64,000 nucleotides of DNA from Solilutibacter tolerans (GCF_900155935.1 NZ_FTLW01000004.1:1-64000), one strand, 5' to 3'; shown: positions 16,957 through 26,336, counted from the stretch's first letter. The notes: generated by a model from the letters alone, not told the origin. Numbers and translations are program-made.

Positions 16957-18492
16957 TTAGCCGGTGATGTGCAGGTTGATGCCCAACGCCTGCATGTCTT
17001 CAGGCTCGCCGGAAAGGTCCGAGCGCAACAATGGCCGTTCGTCCAACCAGCGCTTCGGCAGCGCCAGCGCGAGCTCCGTGCCATGGGCGATGAGCTTCAG
17101 CTTGGGCAAATCGATGCGGCCGTGCGAGCGGTTGAGCAATACGGCCAAGCGCAGCAACGCGGTGATGCGGCGTGTGCGCAATAACAAACGGTCTGGAATG
17201 GCATCGAACGCGTGCTTGGGGATGCTGCGTCGTTGGCAGCGCACCAAGACCGACAGGACTTGCTGCTGCTGGCGAGTGAAGCCGGAGATGTCCGAATTTT
17301 CCAACAAATACGCACCATGCACATGATGCTGGCTATGCGCGATGGCGAGGCCGATCTCGTGCAGCCAAGCCGCCCAGCCCAGTTTGACGCGGTCCTCGGT
17401 ATCCAGGCCCCACGTATCAGCGACTTGGTCGAACAGATGCATCGCTGTTGCTTCGACGCGGGTGGCCTGGGCCTCGTCCACGTCGTAACGCGTCATCAAC
17501 AGATCGATGGCGGCGTCGCGTGGATCCTCGTCACCGCCCAGACCCAGCATGTCACACAGGATGCCTTCGCGCATCGCGGCGCGACTGACCATCATCCGCT
17601 CAATCCCCAAGGCCTTGAATGCGGCCTCGACCACCAACAGGCCACCTGCGATCACCGGTTTGCGGTCATTGGACAGGCCAGGCAGGTCGATCTTGTCGAT
17701 ATGGCCCGCTTCCAGCAAACGATCACGCAAGTGCGGCAATACGTCGGCAGTGATCGCGCCTTTAGTCAGTTTCATTTCGCTGCAGATGTTGCCGATCGCC
17801 TTGATGGTGCCGGATGAGCCGAGCACGTCCTGCCAGCCCAGCTCGCGATAACGATGAGCGAACTGTTGAAATTCGGCGCCGATCTCATCGTGGGCCTGCT
17901 TCCATTTCTTGCGCGATAGTTTTCCGTTGTCGAAAAAGCGTCGTGTCGTGGCGACGCAACCCATCTGCAAGCTCTCGCGCTCGATGGCTTCAAGCCCGCT
18001 GCCGATGATGCATTCCGTCGAGCCGCCGCCGACATCCATCACCAGGCGAAGCTCGCCGGGCGCGGAGGGCTGTGCATGAGCGACGCCTAGATAAACCAAG
18101 CGAGCCTCCTCGCGGCCCGAAACAATCTCGATCGCATGGCCCAACGCGCTTTCGGCCAACATCAGGAAAGCCTGCGGCTCGCGTAGCGAGCGGACGGTGT
18201 TGGTGGCGATGGCACGCACACGCTGTGGCGGGATATCGCGAATGCGTTCTCCGAAACGCGACAGGCAGTCTAAAGCGCGGTCACGCGCAGCAGACGACAA
18301 ACCACCACGGTTATCCAGGCCATCCGCCATCCGCACCATTTCGCGCAGGCGGTCGACCACGCGGAATTGGCCTTGCGAATAGCGTGCCACCACCATGTGG
18401 TAGCTGTTGGAGCCAAGATCGATGGCCGCCATCAGATCGCCATCGGCGAGCGGCAAGGGGGCACTAAGACTATTGCGGCGGAGAGGACTCAT
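16957..18492 (-). CDS. ppx: exopolyphosphatase Ppx/GppA
   Basis: Ppx (511 residues) removes terminal phosphates from polyphosphate; the family also includes pppGpp phosphohydrolases. The actin-like ATPase fold motifs are AAIDLGSNSYHMVVARY near residue 22 and MDVGGGSTECIIG near 145. The C-terminal half is the HD-like helical domain (WAAWLHEIGLAIAHSQHHVHGAYLLENSDI). The start ATG 18492 overlaps the ppk1 stop as ATGA, so synthesis and degradation of polyphosphate are translationally coupled. It is the last gene of the phoB-phoR-ppk1-ppx run. The frame could extend upstream, but that would read into ppk1. Confidence 0.94.
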   Translation of the reverse strand: MSPLRRNSLSAPLPLADGDLMAAIDLGSNSYHMVVARYSQGQFRVVDRLREMVRMADGLDNRGGLSSAARDRALDCLSRFGERIRDIPPQRVRAIATNTVRSLREPQAFLMLAESALGHAIEIVSGREEARLVYLGVAHAQPSAPGELRLVMDVGGGSTECIIGSGLEAIERESLQMGCVATTRRFFDNGKLSRKKWKQAHDEIGAEFQQFAHRYRELGWQDVLGSSGTIKAIGNICSEMKLTKGAITADVLPHLRDRLLEAGHIDKIDLPGLSNDRKPVIAGGLLVVEAAFKALGIERMMVSRAAMREGILCDMLGLGGDEDPRDAAIDLLMTRYDVDEAQATRVEATAMHLFDQVADTWGLDTEDRVKLGWAAWLHEIGLAIAHSQHHVHGAYLLENSDISGFTRQQQQVLSVLVRCQRRSIPKHAFDAIPDRLLLRTRRITALLRLAVLLNRSHGRIDLPKLKLIAHGTELALALPKRWLDERPLLRSDLSGEPEDMQALGINLHITG

Positions 18493-20564
18493 TCGCAGAT
18501 TTTCGCAAGTAACGCGTCTTGCGCGGACTGAGGTGCCTCGCCCGGGGCAGGATGGGCCAGTACATAGCTCCCGTCCGGCTGCAGGTCCCATGCGTCCTGA
18601 TTGTCGGCCAGGTAGTTGTCGAGCGTTTCCGACTTCACACGGGAAGCCAAGCCTGGGTCGAGGATCGGGAAGCAGGTCTCCACCCGTCGCAACAGGTTGC
18701 GCTCCAGCCAGTCGGCGCTAGAGCAGAACAATTCCGGCGCGCCATCGTTGGCAAACCAGTACACGCGATGATGTTCAAGGAAGCGGCCGACGATCGAACG
18801 CACGCGGATGTTCTCCGACACGCCGAGCAAGCCAGGGCGCAGTGTGCAAGCGCCGCGCACGATCAAGTCGATCTCGACCCCCGCTTGTGATGCGGCATAC
18901 AGGGCACGCACGACGGTGGGTTCGTTCAAGGCGTTCATCTTGGCGATGATGCGGGCCGGCCTTCCTGCACGCGCATGCTCGGCTTCGCGCTCGATGCGTT
19001 CTAGCATCCCGCTCATCAAGGTGAAAGGCGACTGCAGCAGGCGTTTTAGCTTCGCTTCCGAGGCAAGCCCGGATAGTTGCTGGAAGATCTGGTGCACGTC
19101 CTCGCCGATCTCCGGGTTGGCGGTGATCAGGCCGATGTCGGTGTAGGCTCGCGCGGTGCCACTGTGATAGTTGCCGGTGCCCAAATGCACGTAGCGGCGC
19201 AGGGCATCACCTTCACGGCGAACGATTAAAAGCATCTTCGCGTGCGTCTTGAAACCGACGACGCCGTAGACGACCTGGACGCCAGCTTCTTGCAGTCGGT
19301 CCGCCAGGCCCAGGTTGGCTTCTTCGTCGAAGCGCGCGCGCAGCTCCACGACGACCGTCACGTCCTTGCCGTTGCGCGCGGCCTGCACGAGGTGATCGAC
19401 TATCTGCGAATCCTTGCCTGCGCGATAAAGCGTCTGCTTGATCGCCAGTACGCTGGAATCTTCGGACGCCTGACGAATCAACTCGAGCACCGGGTTGAAG
19501 CTGTCAAAGGGATGGTGCATCAGCACGTCGCCACGCGAGACGCGGGTGAAGATCGTCTCCACTTCATCCAGTTGGCGCGGGATCATCGGCGGGAACTTCA
19601 GCTCAGGCCGACGCACTTCGTCATACACCTGGATCACGCGGTTGAGATTGACGGGCCCGTTGATGCGATAGACCGCATTCTCGGTCAGCTCGAAGTTGTC
19701 CAGCAGCATGCGCACGATGTCGGGCGGGCATTGCTCGGCGATCTCCAGTCGCATCGCGCGCAAGTAACCGCGGCCGATCAGTTCGTCACGCAAGGCGAGC
19801 GCGAGATTGTCGACATCTTCTTCATCGACCAGCAATTCCGAGTTGCGGGTCACGCGGAACTGGTACGCACCCAACACGCTGATGCCGGGGAATAGCTCGT
19901 CGATGAACGCTGACAAGAGCGATGAAAGGAAAACGAAGTCGTGGTAGTTGTCGCCGTCACCATCTGCATCGGGCAGGCGGATGATGCGCGGTAGCGAACG
20001 CGGAGCGCGAACGATGGCCAGATGCGCCTCGCGACCGAACGCATCGCGCCCCTGCAATCGCACCACGATGTTCAGTGTCTTGTTGAGGATTTTCGGGAAC
20101 GGATGCGCGGGATCAAGGCCCAAGGGTGAGAGCACCGGCATGATCTCGCGGCGAAAATAATCCCGCAGCCACGCGGTTTGCTCTGGCGTCCATTCCGGGC
20201 GATCCAAAAGGCGGATGCCTTCGTGTTCCAATGCAGGGCGTAATTCATCGTAAAAGCAGGCGTATTGCGCCTTGACCAGCTCTGCTGCGCGGTCGTGGAT
20301 GCGGGTCAGGATGTTTTCGTGCGACAGGCCATCGGCGCCACGGGCCAGGCCCAGGTCATGTGCATGGCGAACCGTGGCGGCACGGATCTCGAAGAACTCG
20401 TCCAGATTGGTGCAGGAGATGCAAAGGAAGCGCAGCCGCTCCATCAACGGGACTTCAGGGTTCTGCGCCTGCGCGAGCACGCGGAAATTGAAATCGAGCT
20501 GCGACAACTCGCGGTTGAAATAAAGCGAGGAATCGTTCAGCGGGATTTTTTTCTTGGTGATCAT
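18489..20564 (-). CDS. ppk1: polyphosphate kinase 1
   Basis: Ppk1 (691 residues, full length) makes inorganic polyphosphate from ATP. The N-terminal domain has YFNRELSQLDFNFRVLAQA, and the head domain DEFFEIRAATVRHAHDLG follows. The phospholipase-D-like catalytic domains include SNPVLELIRQASEDSSVLAIKQTLYR-type sequence (here FNPVLELIRQASED) and YVHLGTGNYHSGTARAYTDIG with the autophosphorylated histidine region. RVRSIVGRFLEHHRVYWFAN lies in the C-terminal domain. It sits three bases after phoR and overlaps ppx by ATGA. The location in a PhoB-controlled operon fits polyphosphate accumulation under phosphate stress. Confidence 0.96.
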   Translation of the reverse strand: MITKKKIPLNDSSLYFNRELSQLDFNFRVLAQAQNPEVPLMERLRFLCISCTNLDEFFEIRAATVRHAHDLGLARGADGLSHENILTRIHDRAAELVKAQYACFYDELRPALEHEGIRLLDRPEWTPEQTAWLRDYFRREIMPVLSPLGLDPAHPFPKILNKTLNIVVRLQGRDAFGREAHLAIVRAPRSLPRIIRLPDADGDGDNYHDFVFLSSLLSAFIDELFPGISVLGAYQFRVTRNSELLVDEEDVDNLALALRDELIGRGYLRAMRLEIAEQCPPDIVRMLLDNFELTENAVYRINGPVNLNRVIQVYDEVRRPELKFPPMIPRQLDEVETIFTRVSRGDVLMHHPFDSFNPVLELIRQASEDSSVLAIKQTLYRAGKDSQIVDHLVQAARNGKDVTVVVELRARFDEEANLGLADRLQEAGVQVVYGVVGFKTHAKMLLIVRREGDALRRYVHLGTGNYHSGTARAYTDIGLITANPEIGEDVHQIFQQLSGLASEAKLKRLLQSPFTLMSGMLERIEREAEHARAGRPARIIAKMNALNEPTVVRALYAASQAGVEIDLIVRGACTLRPGLLGVSENIRVRSIVGRFLEHHRVYWFANDGAPELFCSSADWLERNLLRRVETCFPILDPGLASRVKSETLDNYLADNQDAWDLQPDGSYVLAHPAPGEAPQSAQDALLAKICE

Positions 20565-20567
20565 GCG

Positions 20568-21890
20568 TCAAGTCGAAGGTAAAGCGCTGGGGCGTTGGCG
20601 GCAACGATCGCGCGGAAACACACAGGAGAAAGTGCTGCCGATGCCGACTTCGCTGTCGATAGTCAGGCGCGCACCATGCAAGCTGAGTACGTGTTTGGCG
20701 ATGGCAAGGCCAAGCCCCGTGCCGCCGGTTTCGCGTGACCGGCTGTTGGACACGCGATAGAAGCGTTCGGTGATACGCGGTAGATGATGCGCGGGAATGC
20801 CATAACCGCTGTCGGTGACGCGCAGTGCTGCGCCTGCATCGTCCAAACGCTCGAAACGGATGTTGATGCAGCCACCGGCCGGCGTATAGCGCACGGCGTT
20901 GCTGACCAGATTCGAGAAGGCGCTATGTAGCTCCTTGGTCGAGCCCCACAAGTCCATGCCTGCATCATCCTCCACGGCGATAGTCTGTCGCCCTTGGCTG
21001 AGCGCTTCGGCTTCGCGGTGCAAAGTGGCCAGCATCGAGCGCATCGACACCAGCTCATCGTCCGAGCGCTCGTCCGCATCCAGGCGTGACAAGGTCAACA
21101 AGTCTTCGACCAATTGGTTCATGCGCCCGGACTGGCGACGCATTTCTTCTAGAATCGGCGTCCATTCGGGATTGTCTTCCGGATCCAGCATGTCCAGATA
21201 ACCGTGCAAAACGGTGAGCGGTGTGCGCAATTCATGCGAAACGTTGGCGACGAAGTCGCGCCGCATGTGTTCCAGTCGCATCAACTTGGTCACGTCGCGC
21301 GCCACCAACAGCCACAGCTCTTCCGAGTAAGGAATCAGGCGCAGCGACAAGCGGATGGACGGGTCAGCCGGTGATGCTTCATCCATCAATACCTCTGCAT
21401 GACGGCCGCTGGCCAGCCAGTTTGGCATCGACAATCCGGCGAGGCGCGGGCCGATGGGCGCGCCACTATCGCGGGGATAGTTGAGCTCCAGCAATCGCTG
21501 CGATGCGTGGTTGAACCAGACGATGCGCTGGCTGTTGCGCTCTACCACGACGATTGCATCGGGCAGGGCGGCGGCGGCAGCGCGATACGCACGCAACATC
21601 GCCACCAAGCGCTTCTTGCGGGCGAGGGATTCGTTGTGTGAGCGCGACAGCAGGCGGTCGAGTTCGTTCCAGATACCGCTTGCATCGGGCGTGCGGAAAT
21701 GGCGGCGTTGTTTCAGCCGATCGAGGATGCGATGCAGGCGCCAGTAGTGCCAGATGAGAATACCGAGCGCGGCGAGCGCGACGAACATCCAGAAATAGCC
21801 GGTCGCAAAGCCAGCCAGTGCTGCCGCCAGCAGGATCGCGGCGAATGCCCCGAGCGTGCTTCGCCAAGCCTGATGGGTCGGCGTCGGCAT
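20568..21890 (-). CDS. phoR: phosphate regulon sensor kinase PhoR
   Basis: PhoR (440 residues) phosphorylates PhoB when phosphate is low. Two closely spaced N-terminal membrane helices (about 11-28 and 30-48) are joined by a very short loop, so there is no real periplasmic domain, as in other PhoR proteins. A PAS domain follows (about 105-205, ALPDAIVVVERNSQRIVWFNHASQRLLEL). The H-box FVANVSHELRTPLTVLHGYL has His219. The N-box is FSNLVSNAVRYTPAGG, and the G-boxes are DSGYGIPAHHLPRITERFYR and GGTGLGLAIAKHVL. It starts six bases after phoB and is followed three bases later by ppk1. Confidence 0.95.
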   Translation of the reverse strand: MPTPTHQAWRSTLGAFAAILLAAALAGFATGYFWMFVALAALGILIWHYWRLHRILDRLKQRRHFRTPDASGIWNELDRLLSRSHNESLARKKRLVAMLRAYRAAAAALPDAIVVVERNSQRIVWFNHASQRLLELNYPRDSGAPIGPRLAGLSMPNWLASGRHAEVLMDEASPADPSIRLSLRLIPYSEELWLLVARDVTKLMRLEHMRRDFVANVSHELRTPLTVLHGYLDMLDPEDNPEWTPILEEMRRQSGRMNQLVEDLLTLSRLDADERSDDELVSMRSMLATLHREAEALSQGRQTIAVEDDAGMDLWGSTKELHSAFSNLVSNAVRYTPAGGCINIRFERLDDAGAALRVTDSGYGIPAHHLPRITERFYRVSNSRSRETGGTGLGLAIAKHVLSLHGARLTIDSEVGIGSTFSCVFPRDRCRQRPSALPST

Positions 21891-21896
21891 CAGGGA

Positions 21897-22598
21897 TCAG
21901 ATCGCTGCGGAAAAGCGATAGCCCGCGCCACGCACCGTCTGCACCATGTGCTCCAGCCCAAATGGTTCCAAGGTCTTGCGCAGGCGACGAATGTGCACAT
22001 CGACAGTGCGCTCCTCGACATAGACGTTGCCGCCCCAGACGTGGTCCAGCAGTTGCGAGCGGGTGTAGACGCGTTCGGGATGGGTCATGAAGAAATGCAG
22101 CAGACGATATTCGGTGGGACCGATGGACACAGGCGATTGGCTATCGCCATTTTGCGCGAAGACGCGATGTGCTGCGCCATCGATGCGCAGGCCGCCGACG
22201 GCGACGTTGCCTTCCTCGTCATCCTCGCGTGAGCGGCGCATGACCGCGCGGATGCGGGCGAGGAGCTCGCGCGCGGAGAACGGCTTGACCACGTAGTCAT
22301 CGACGCCGGCTTCCAGGCCGCTGACGCGATCATTCTCCTCGCCGCGCGCGGTGAGCATGATGATCGGGATGTCGCGGGTCATGCCGTCCTTGCGCCAGCG
22401 GCGGGCGAGGTCCAGGCCGCTGGTGCCCGGCAGCATCCAGTCGAGCAGGATGAGGTCAGGGACGTGGTCGGCAATGGCGGTCTGCGCCTCGCGGGCGTCG
22501 CCGGCGTGAATGGGTTCGTATTCCCCCTTGCGCAGGGCGAAGGCGACCATGTCGCGAATGGCGGGTTCGTCGTCGACGATGAGGATGCGTTTCTGCAC
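21897..22598 (-). CDS. phoB: phosphate regulon response regulator PhoB
   Basis: PhoB (233 residues) activates phosphate-starvation genes by binding PHO boxes. The receiver has [13 protein letters not shown], phospho-acceptor Asp53 ([16 protein letters not shown]) and Lys in [15 protein letters not shown]. The winged helix includes [52 protein letters not shown]. The start codon is GTG at 22598-22596. A three-repeat PHO box lies 31-63 bases upstream, so the operon is probably autoregulated. Confidence 0.96.
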   Translation of the reverse strand: MQKRILIVDDEPAIRDMVAFALRKGEYEPIHAGDAREAQTAIADHVPDLILLDWMLPGTSGLDLARRWRKDGMTRDIPIIMLTARGEENDRVSGLEAGVDDYVVKPFSARELLARIRAVMRRSREDDEEGNVAVGGLRIDGAAHRVFAQNGDSQSPVSIGPTEYRLLHFFMTHPERVYTRSQLLDHVWGGNVYVEERTVDVHIRRLRKTLEPFGLEHMVQTVRGAGYRFSAAI

Positions 22599-22628
22599 GG
22601 CGGCGCGGTCCCTATGGGGTGCGTGGCA

Positions 22629-22661
22629 GTAAACGACAGTTTGGTGACGGTTTCATGACAA
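22629..22661 (-). promoter_or_regulatory. PHO box upstream of phoB (three 11-base repeats)
   Basis: On the minus strand three adjacent 11-base units read TTGTCATGAAA, CCGTCACCAAA and CTGTCGTTTAC. Each is a 7-base half site resembling CTGTCAT plus an A/T-rich 4-base spacer, the known PhoB layout. It lies 31 bases before the phoB GTG and would control phoB-phoR-ppk1-ppx. Confidence 0.82.
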
Positions 22662-22685
22662 GCGCAAGGGCTGGCCAGAAAATGC

Positions 22686-24305
22686 TTAATTTCCGCGGGC
22701 TTGGCGTTCCTCGTCCATGTCACGAATGCCCTGTCGGCGCAGTTCTTCCACGGTCGGGGTGATGGCGGCGATGCGCGCATCGATGCGGGCACGGGCGTAG
22801 TAGTCCAGGTCCGGGCGCTTGCGCAGGGTGTTGAGCTGGAGCAACGCACGCTCGGGATTGCCATTCAGATATTCAGCTTCGGCATAAGCCTCGCCTGCAC
22901 GGACTGGATCGCCTGCGATCTCGTTGGCGCGGGCGAAGACCTGCTGGAAGCTGGGGTCTGTGCCCGCGCTGCCCAAGAGTGGGCGCAAGATATCCAGCGC
23001 TTTGCGGCCGGCTTCGGCGTTGTTGCGCTCCGACAGCAACTTCGCCCAAGTGATGGCGACCGCGCGGTCATTCGGCAGACGTGCGTGTAACTGGGCAAAG
23101 CGCTCATCGGCGCCGGCGCGATCACCTGCACGCGCGTGGGCTTCGGCCATCGCCAACTGGATCCAGCGATCACCCGAATGCGCTGGCAAGAGTGGTGCCA
23201 GCGTCATTTGAGCCGCTGCGCCCTGACCATCCTGCAATTGCGCCACGGCCAGGCCGTAACGCTGGGCATCGGTCAGCTTGCCGTGCCGACCGAATTGCTC
23301 GTATTCGGCGATGGCGGCTTTCGGTGTGTTGGCCGATAGCGCGCGCAGACGTTCGCGTGCCCAGTCAAATTCGCCGGTGCCGCCGCCGGTACGAGCGATT
23401 TCCACCTGCAGGTTGCCGGGCAGCAGCGGATTGTCACTGCGCGCGAAGGCGCCCTTGCTAAATGGCGTCACTTCAACACGCGACGCGCGCTCTTTGGCTT
23501 CGGCAATACGTACGGTGGTGACAGGGTGGGTAAGTAGGTAATCCGGCGCGCGGTTTTCCTCGCTGCCGCGGTTCACTCGCGTCGCCGCCTGCATCCGTTC
23601 GAACATCACCGCCATCGCTTTCGGGTCATAGCCGCTGCGCGCCAGTGTGCGGATACCCAGGCGATCGGCTTCCGATTCGTTGCTGCGGGTGTAGTCGATC
23701 TGGCGCTGAACCATCAGGCCTTGCGCGCCCATGACCGCGGCCATCGTGGCGTTGCCGCTGGAATTGCCGCCGCCGCCCGCTTTCTGAGCGACCAAAATCG
23801 CACCCAGCATGCCAAGGAGGATGGGGATGCTGTCGCGTTGCGCGCGCTCGACCGCACGCAGCACATGGGTTTGCGTCACATGCGCGATTTCGTGGCCCAA
23901 CACGCCAGCGACCTCATCCTCGCTTTCTGCCGCCAGCACCAGGCCCGCGTTCATGCCGACGTAGCCGCCCAAGGTGGCGAAGGCATTGATCTGGCGGTCG
24001 CGCATCATGAAGAAGGTGAAGGGCTGCTCCGGGCGGTCGCTCGCCGCGCCCAAGCGCTGCCCCATCCCTTGCAGCCACTGCGCGATGAGTGGGTCTTCCA
24101 GCGTGTAACCGTAATGGCGCAGCTGGGACAGCATCATCGCGCCATAGCCTTGCTGTTCGACGGGGCTCAACACTCGGCCGGCCGATGAGCCCATGTCCGG
24201 CAGGCGGCCTTCCTGCGCCAATGATGGCGAGGTCAGGCCAGCCAAGCCAACAACACAGGCGATGGCGAGCAGGGCAGGGCGAAGCGGTGCGGGAGTTCGA
24301 GGCAT
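22686..24305 (-). CDS. bepA: BepA-like periplasmic M48 metalloprotease with TPR repeats
   Basis: This 539-residue exported protein matches BepA/YfgC, which assists outer-membrane protein (LptD) assembly and degrades stalled substrates. A signal peptide covers residues about 1-30 (cleavage after SLA). The zinc motif HEIAH is at 138-142 (VAGVLGHEIAHVTQTH), with the third ligand Glu in SNESEADRLGIRTLARSGYD. NAFATLGGYVGMNAGL is the active-site plug region. The C-terminal half is alpha-helical TPR repeats (WIQLAMAEAHARAGDRAGADERFAQLHARLPND). The frame could start at 24335; I prefer 24305, which gives the cleaner signal peptide. It lies downstream of the PHO box on the same strand but upstream of phoB, so it is not in that operon. 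Confidence 0.88.
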   Translation of the reverse strand: MPRTPAPLRPALLAIACVVGLAGLTSPSLAQEGRLPDMGSSAGRVLSPVEQQGYGAMMLSQLRHYGYTLEDPLIAQWLQGMGQRLGAASDRPEQPFTFFMMRDRQINAFATLGGYVGMNAGLVLAAESEDEVAGVLGHEIAHVTQTHVLRAVERAQRDSIPILLGMLGAILVAQKAGGGGNSSGNATMAAVMGAQGLMVQRQIDYTRSNESEADRLGIRTLARSGYDPKAMAVMFERMQAATRVNRGSEENRAPDYLLTHPVTTVRIAEAKERASRVEVTPFSKGAFARSDNPLLPGNLQVEIARTGGGTGEFDWARERLRALSANTPKAAIAEYEQFGRHGKLTDAQRYGLAVAQLQDGQGAAAQMTLAPLLPAHSGDRWIQLAMAEAHARAGDRAGADERFAQLHARLPNDRAVAITWAKLLSERNNAEAGRKALDILRPLLGSAGTDPSFQQVFARANEIAGDPVRAGEAYAEAEYLNGNPERALLQLNTLRKRPDLDYYARARIDARIAAITPTVEELRRQGIRDMDEERQARGN

Positions 24306-24401
24306 CCTGACAGCATGCCCGTGCATCGGCGTCATGGCGTGAATTGCAGGTTAATCGTGCGCTGCTTATCGTGGGCGTCTGTCCTCGTTTCGGAGCCTTC
24401 G

Positions 24402-24671
24402 ATGGCCCAGCCTGAAATCACCATCTACAGCACCCTGGTTTGCCCGTACTGCGTTGCCGCTAAGAACTTCCTCAAGAGCAAAGGCCTTGAGTGGAAGGAG
24501 GTGCGCATCGACCTGGACCCGGTCCAGCGCGACAAGATGATCGCGAAGGCCAAGCGCACCAGCGTGCCGCAGATCTTCGTCGGCGATGTGCATGTCGGCG
24601 GCTACGACGACATGATAGCGATGCATCGCGAAGGCAAATTCGAGCCGCTGCTGGCCGGAGCCGGCGAATGA
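24402..24671 (+). CDS. grxC: glutaredoxin 3 (GrxC)
   Basis: This 89-residue dithiol glutaredoxin reduces disulfides with glutathione. The active site is CPYC (Cys14, Cys17) in STLVCPYCVAAKNFL. The TVP loop is TSVPQIFVGDVHVGGYDD, with cis-Pro and the GG-x-D glutathione-binding motif. I chose ATG 24402 because GGAG lies six bases upstream and the protein begins at the first strand. It overlaps the AhpD-like gene by four bases (ATGA), so the two are co-translated and may share redox chemistry. Confidence 0.95.
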   Translation: MAQPEITIYSTLVCPYCVAAKNFLKSKGLEWKEVRIDLDPVQRDKMIAKAKRTSVPQIFVGDVHVGGYDDMIAMHREGKFEPLLAGAGE

Positions 24672-25063
24672 GCAACGCCGAGACCGAAGCCGACCGCGTC
24701 AAGGCGTTCACCGAATTCCGCCAGCGCATGAACGAACGCATCCTGGCCGAACCCAACCAGGTCGTGCGCCGCTTCTTCGCGCTGGATACGCAGACCTATC
24801 AGGCAGGCGCGCTGGACGTGAAGACCAAGGAGCTGTGCGGCCTGGTTGCCTCGATGGTGCTGCGCTGCGACGACTGCATCAGCTATCACGTCGCCCAGTG
24901 CCGCGAGGCGGGCGTCAACCGCGACGAGATGTTCGAAGCGTTCTCGATTGGCCTTGTCGTTGGCGGCAGCATCGTCATCCCGCACTTGCGCCGCGCGGTC
25001 GATTTCCTCGATCGGCTGGAGGCAGGGGATGCCGCATCGCCCAGCGCCCACGATCACGGCTGA
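24668..25063 (+). CDS. AhpD-like carboxymuconolactone decarboxylase family protein
   Basis: This 131-residue all-helical protein of the AhpD/CMD family has the AhpD-type motif Cys67-x-x-Cys70-x-x-x-His74 (VLRCDDCISYHVAQC), which supports peroxidase or disulfide-reductase activity rather than decarboxylation. The second half, EMFEAFSIGLVVGGSIVIPHLRRAVDFL, is the family helix pair. The C-terminus is a short His/Asp tail (SAHDHG). It starts inside the grxC stop codon (ATGA), so a joint redox function with the glutaredoxin is a reasonable inference; no AhpC gene is nearby. Confidence 0.88.
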   Translation: MSNAETEADRVKAFTEFRQRMNERILAEPNQVVRRFFALDTQTYQAGALDVKTKELCGLVASMVLRCDDCISYHVAQCREAGVNRDEMFEAFSIGLVVGGSIVIPHLRRAVDFLDRLEAGDAASPSAHDHG

Positions 25064-25209
25064 GTCGCTGGCATCACCCGGCCCAGCCGGACACGCCGGG
25101 CTCGGCTTCGACCATTGGTCAATGCCGGGCGTGACCATACGCGGCATAATAGTGGGCTGATATCGACCTCCACGCCGGTGTTTTGCCGGCCAAACGCAGG
25201 AATCCCCAC

Positions 25210-26217
25210 ATGACCCACACCATCACCGTGATCCGCGGCGACGGCATCGGCCCGGAAATCATGGCCGCCACGTTGCACGTCCTCGACAAAATGAACCTCG
25301 GCCTGCAGTACGAGGAAGCCGACGCGGGCCTGGTGGCGCTGGAAAAGCATGGCGAGCTGTTGCCGAAGGCGACGCTCGACTCCATCAGCAAGAACAAGAT
25401 CGCGCTGAAGTCGCCGCTGACGACGCCGGTGGGTGAGGGCTTCTCCTCGATCAACGTGCAACTGCGCCGCCACTTCGACCTGTACGCCAACGTCCGTCCG
25501 GCGAAGAGCTTCCCCAACACCAAGTCGCGCTTCCCCTCGGGCGTGGATCTCATCACCGTGCGCGAGAACACCGAAGGCGCGTACACGGGTGAAGGCCAGC
25601 AGGTGAGCGAAGACGGCGAGACTGCGACCCTGATCCAGAAGATCACCCACAAGGGCTCCGAGCGCATCGTGCGTTACGCCTTTGACCTGGCGCGCAAGAC
25701 CGGCCGCAAGAAGGTCACCGTGGTGCACAAGGCCAATATCCTTAAGTCGACCAGCGGCCTGTTCCTCAAGACCGCGCGCGAAGTCGCCGCGCAGTATCCG
25801 GACATCGAATGCAACGAGATGATCGTCGACAACACCTGCATGCAGTTGGTGATGAAGCCCGAGCAGTTCGACATCATCGTGACGACCAACCTCTTCGGCG
25901 ACATCATTTCCGACCTGTGCGCGGGCCTCGTCGGTGGCCTGGGCCTGGCCCCGGGCGCGAACATCGGCACCGATGCAGCCATCTTCGAAGCCGTGCACGG
26001 CTCGGCGCCGGACATCGCGGGCAAGGGCATCGCCAACCCGTGCGCCTTGCTGCTGGGCGCGGGCCAGATGCTGGATCACCTGGGCATGCCGCAAGAGGCG
26101 GAGCGCCTGCGCAAGGCGATCGTCGCCACGCTCGAAGCCCGCGACAATCTCACGCCAGACCTGGGCGGCACCGGCAACACGATGAGCTTTGCCGAGGCGA
26201 TTGCTTCGCGCCTGTAA
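25210..26217 (+). CDS. NAD-dependent isocitrate dehydrogenase
   Basis: This 335-residue member of the isocitrate/isopropylmalate dehydrogenase family oxidises isocitrate to 2-oxoglutarate in the TCA cycle. The N-terminus TVIRGDGIGPEIMAATL and the substrate loop LKSPLTTPVGEGFSSINVQLRRHFDLYANVRPAKSF are typical of short NAD-type IDH. The metal site is TNLFGDIISDLCAGLVGGLGLAPGANIG. The cofactor loop reads HGSAPDIAGKGIANP: Asp-Ile after HGSAP is the NAD pattern, where NADP enzymes have Lys-Tyr. No Shine-Dalgarno sequence is obvious. The gene stands alone on its strand and is followed by a UUCG-loop hairpin. Confidence 0.92.
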   Translation: MTHTITVIRGDGIGPEIMAATLHVLDKMNLGLQYEEADAGLVALEKHGELLPKATLDSISKNKIALKSPLTTPVGEGFSSINVQLRRHFDLYANVRPAKSFPNTKSRFPSGVDLITVRENTEGAYTGEGQQVSEDGETATLIQKITHKGSERIVRYAFDLARKTGRKKVTVVHKANILKSTSGLFLKTAREVAAQYPDIECNEMIVDNTCMQLVMKPEQFDIIVTTNLFGDIISDLCAGLVGGLGLAPGANIGTDAAIFEAVHGSAPDIAGKGIANPCALLLGAGQMLDHLGMPQEAERLRKAIVATLEARDNLTPDLGGTGNTMSFAEAIASRL

Positions 26218-26240
26218 AGGCTTCCTCATCGTCGTACACC

Positions 26241-26269
26241 AGCAACGGGGCGCTTCGGCGTCCCGTTGT
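26241..26269 (+). other. stable stem with UUCG tetraloop after the isocitrate dehydrogenase gene
   Basis: CAACGGGGCGC, loop TTCG, then GCGTCCCGTTG form an 11-bp stem with one G-U pair. No U-tract follows, so this is more likely an mRNA 3'-end stabiliser or weak terminator than a strong intrinsic terminator. Confidence 0.45.
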
Positions 26270-26336
26270 CGTTGACGGGCTGGACATCGGGCTTGTCGCA
26301 TCGCACAATATTTCATCTTTTAATCATGATGAAGCG

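Noticed and set aside
25064-25209. Promoter boxes before isocitrate dehydrogenase
   Set aside because: CATAAT at 25145-25150 is a fair -10, but I found no -35 at a suitable distance, so I did not list it as a promoter.
25054-26316. 420-residue minus-strand ORF opposite isocitrate dehydrogenase
   Set aside because: The coding signal is entirely on the plus strand; the antisense frame has no family features.
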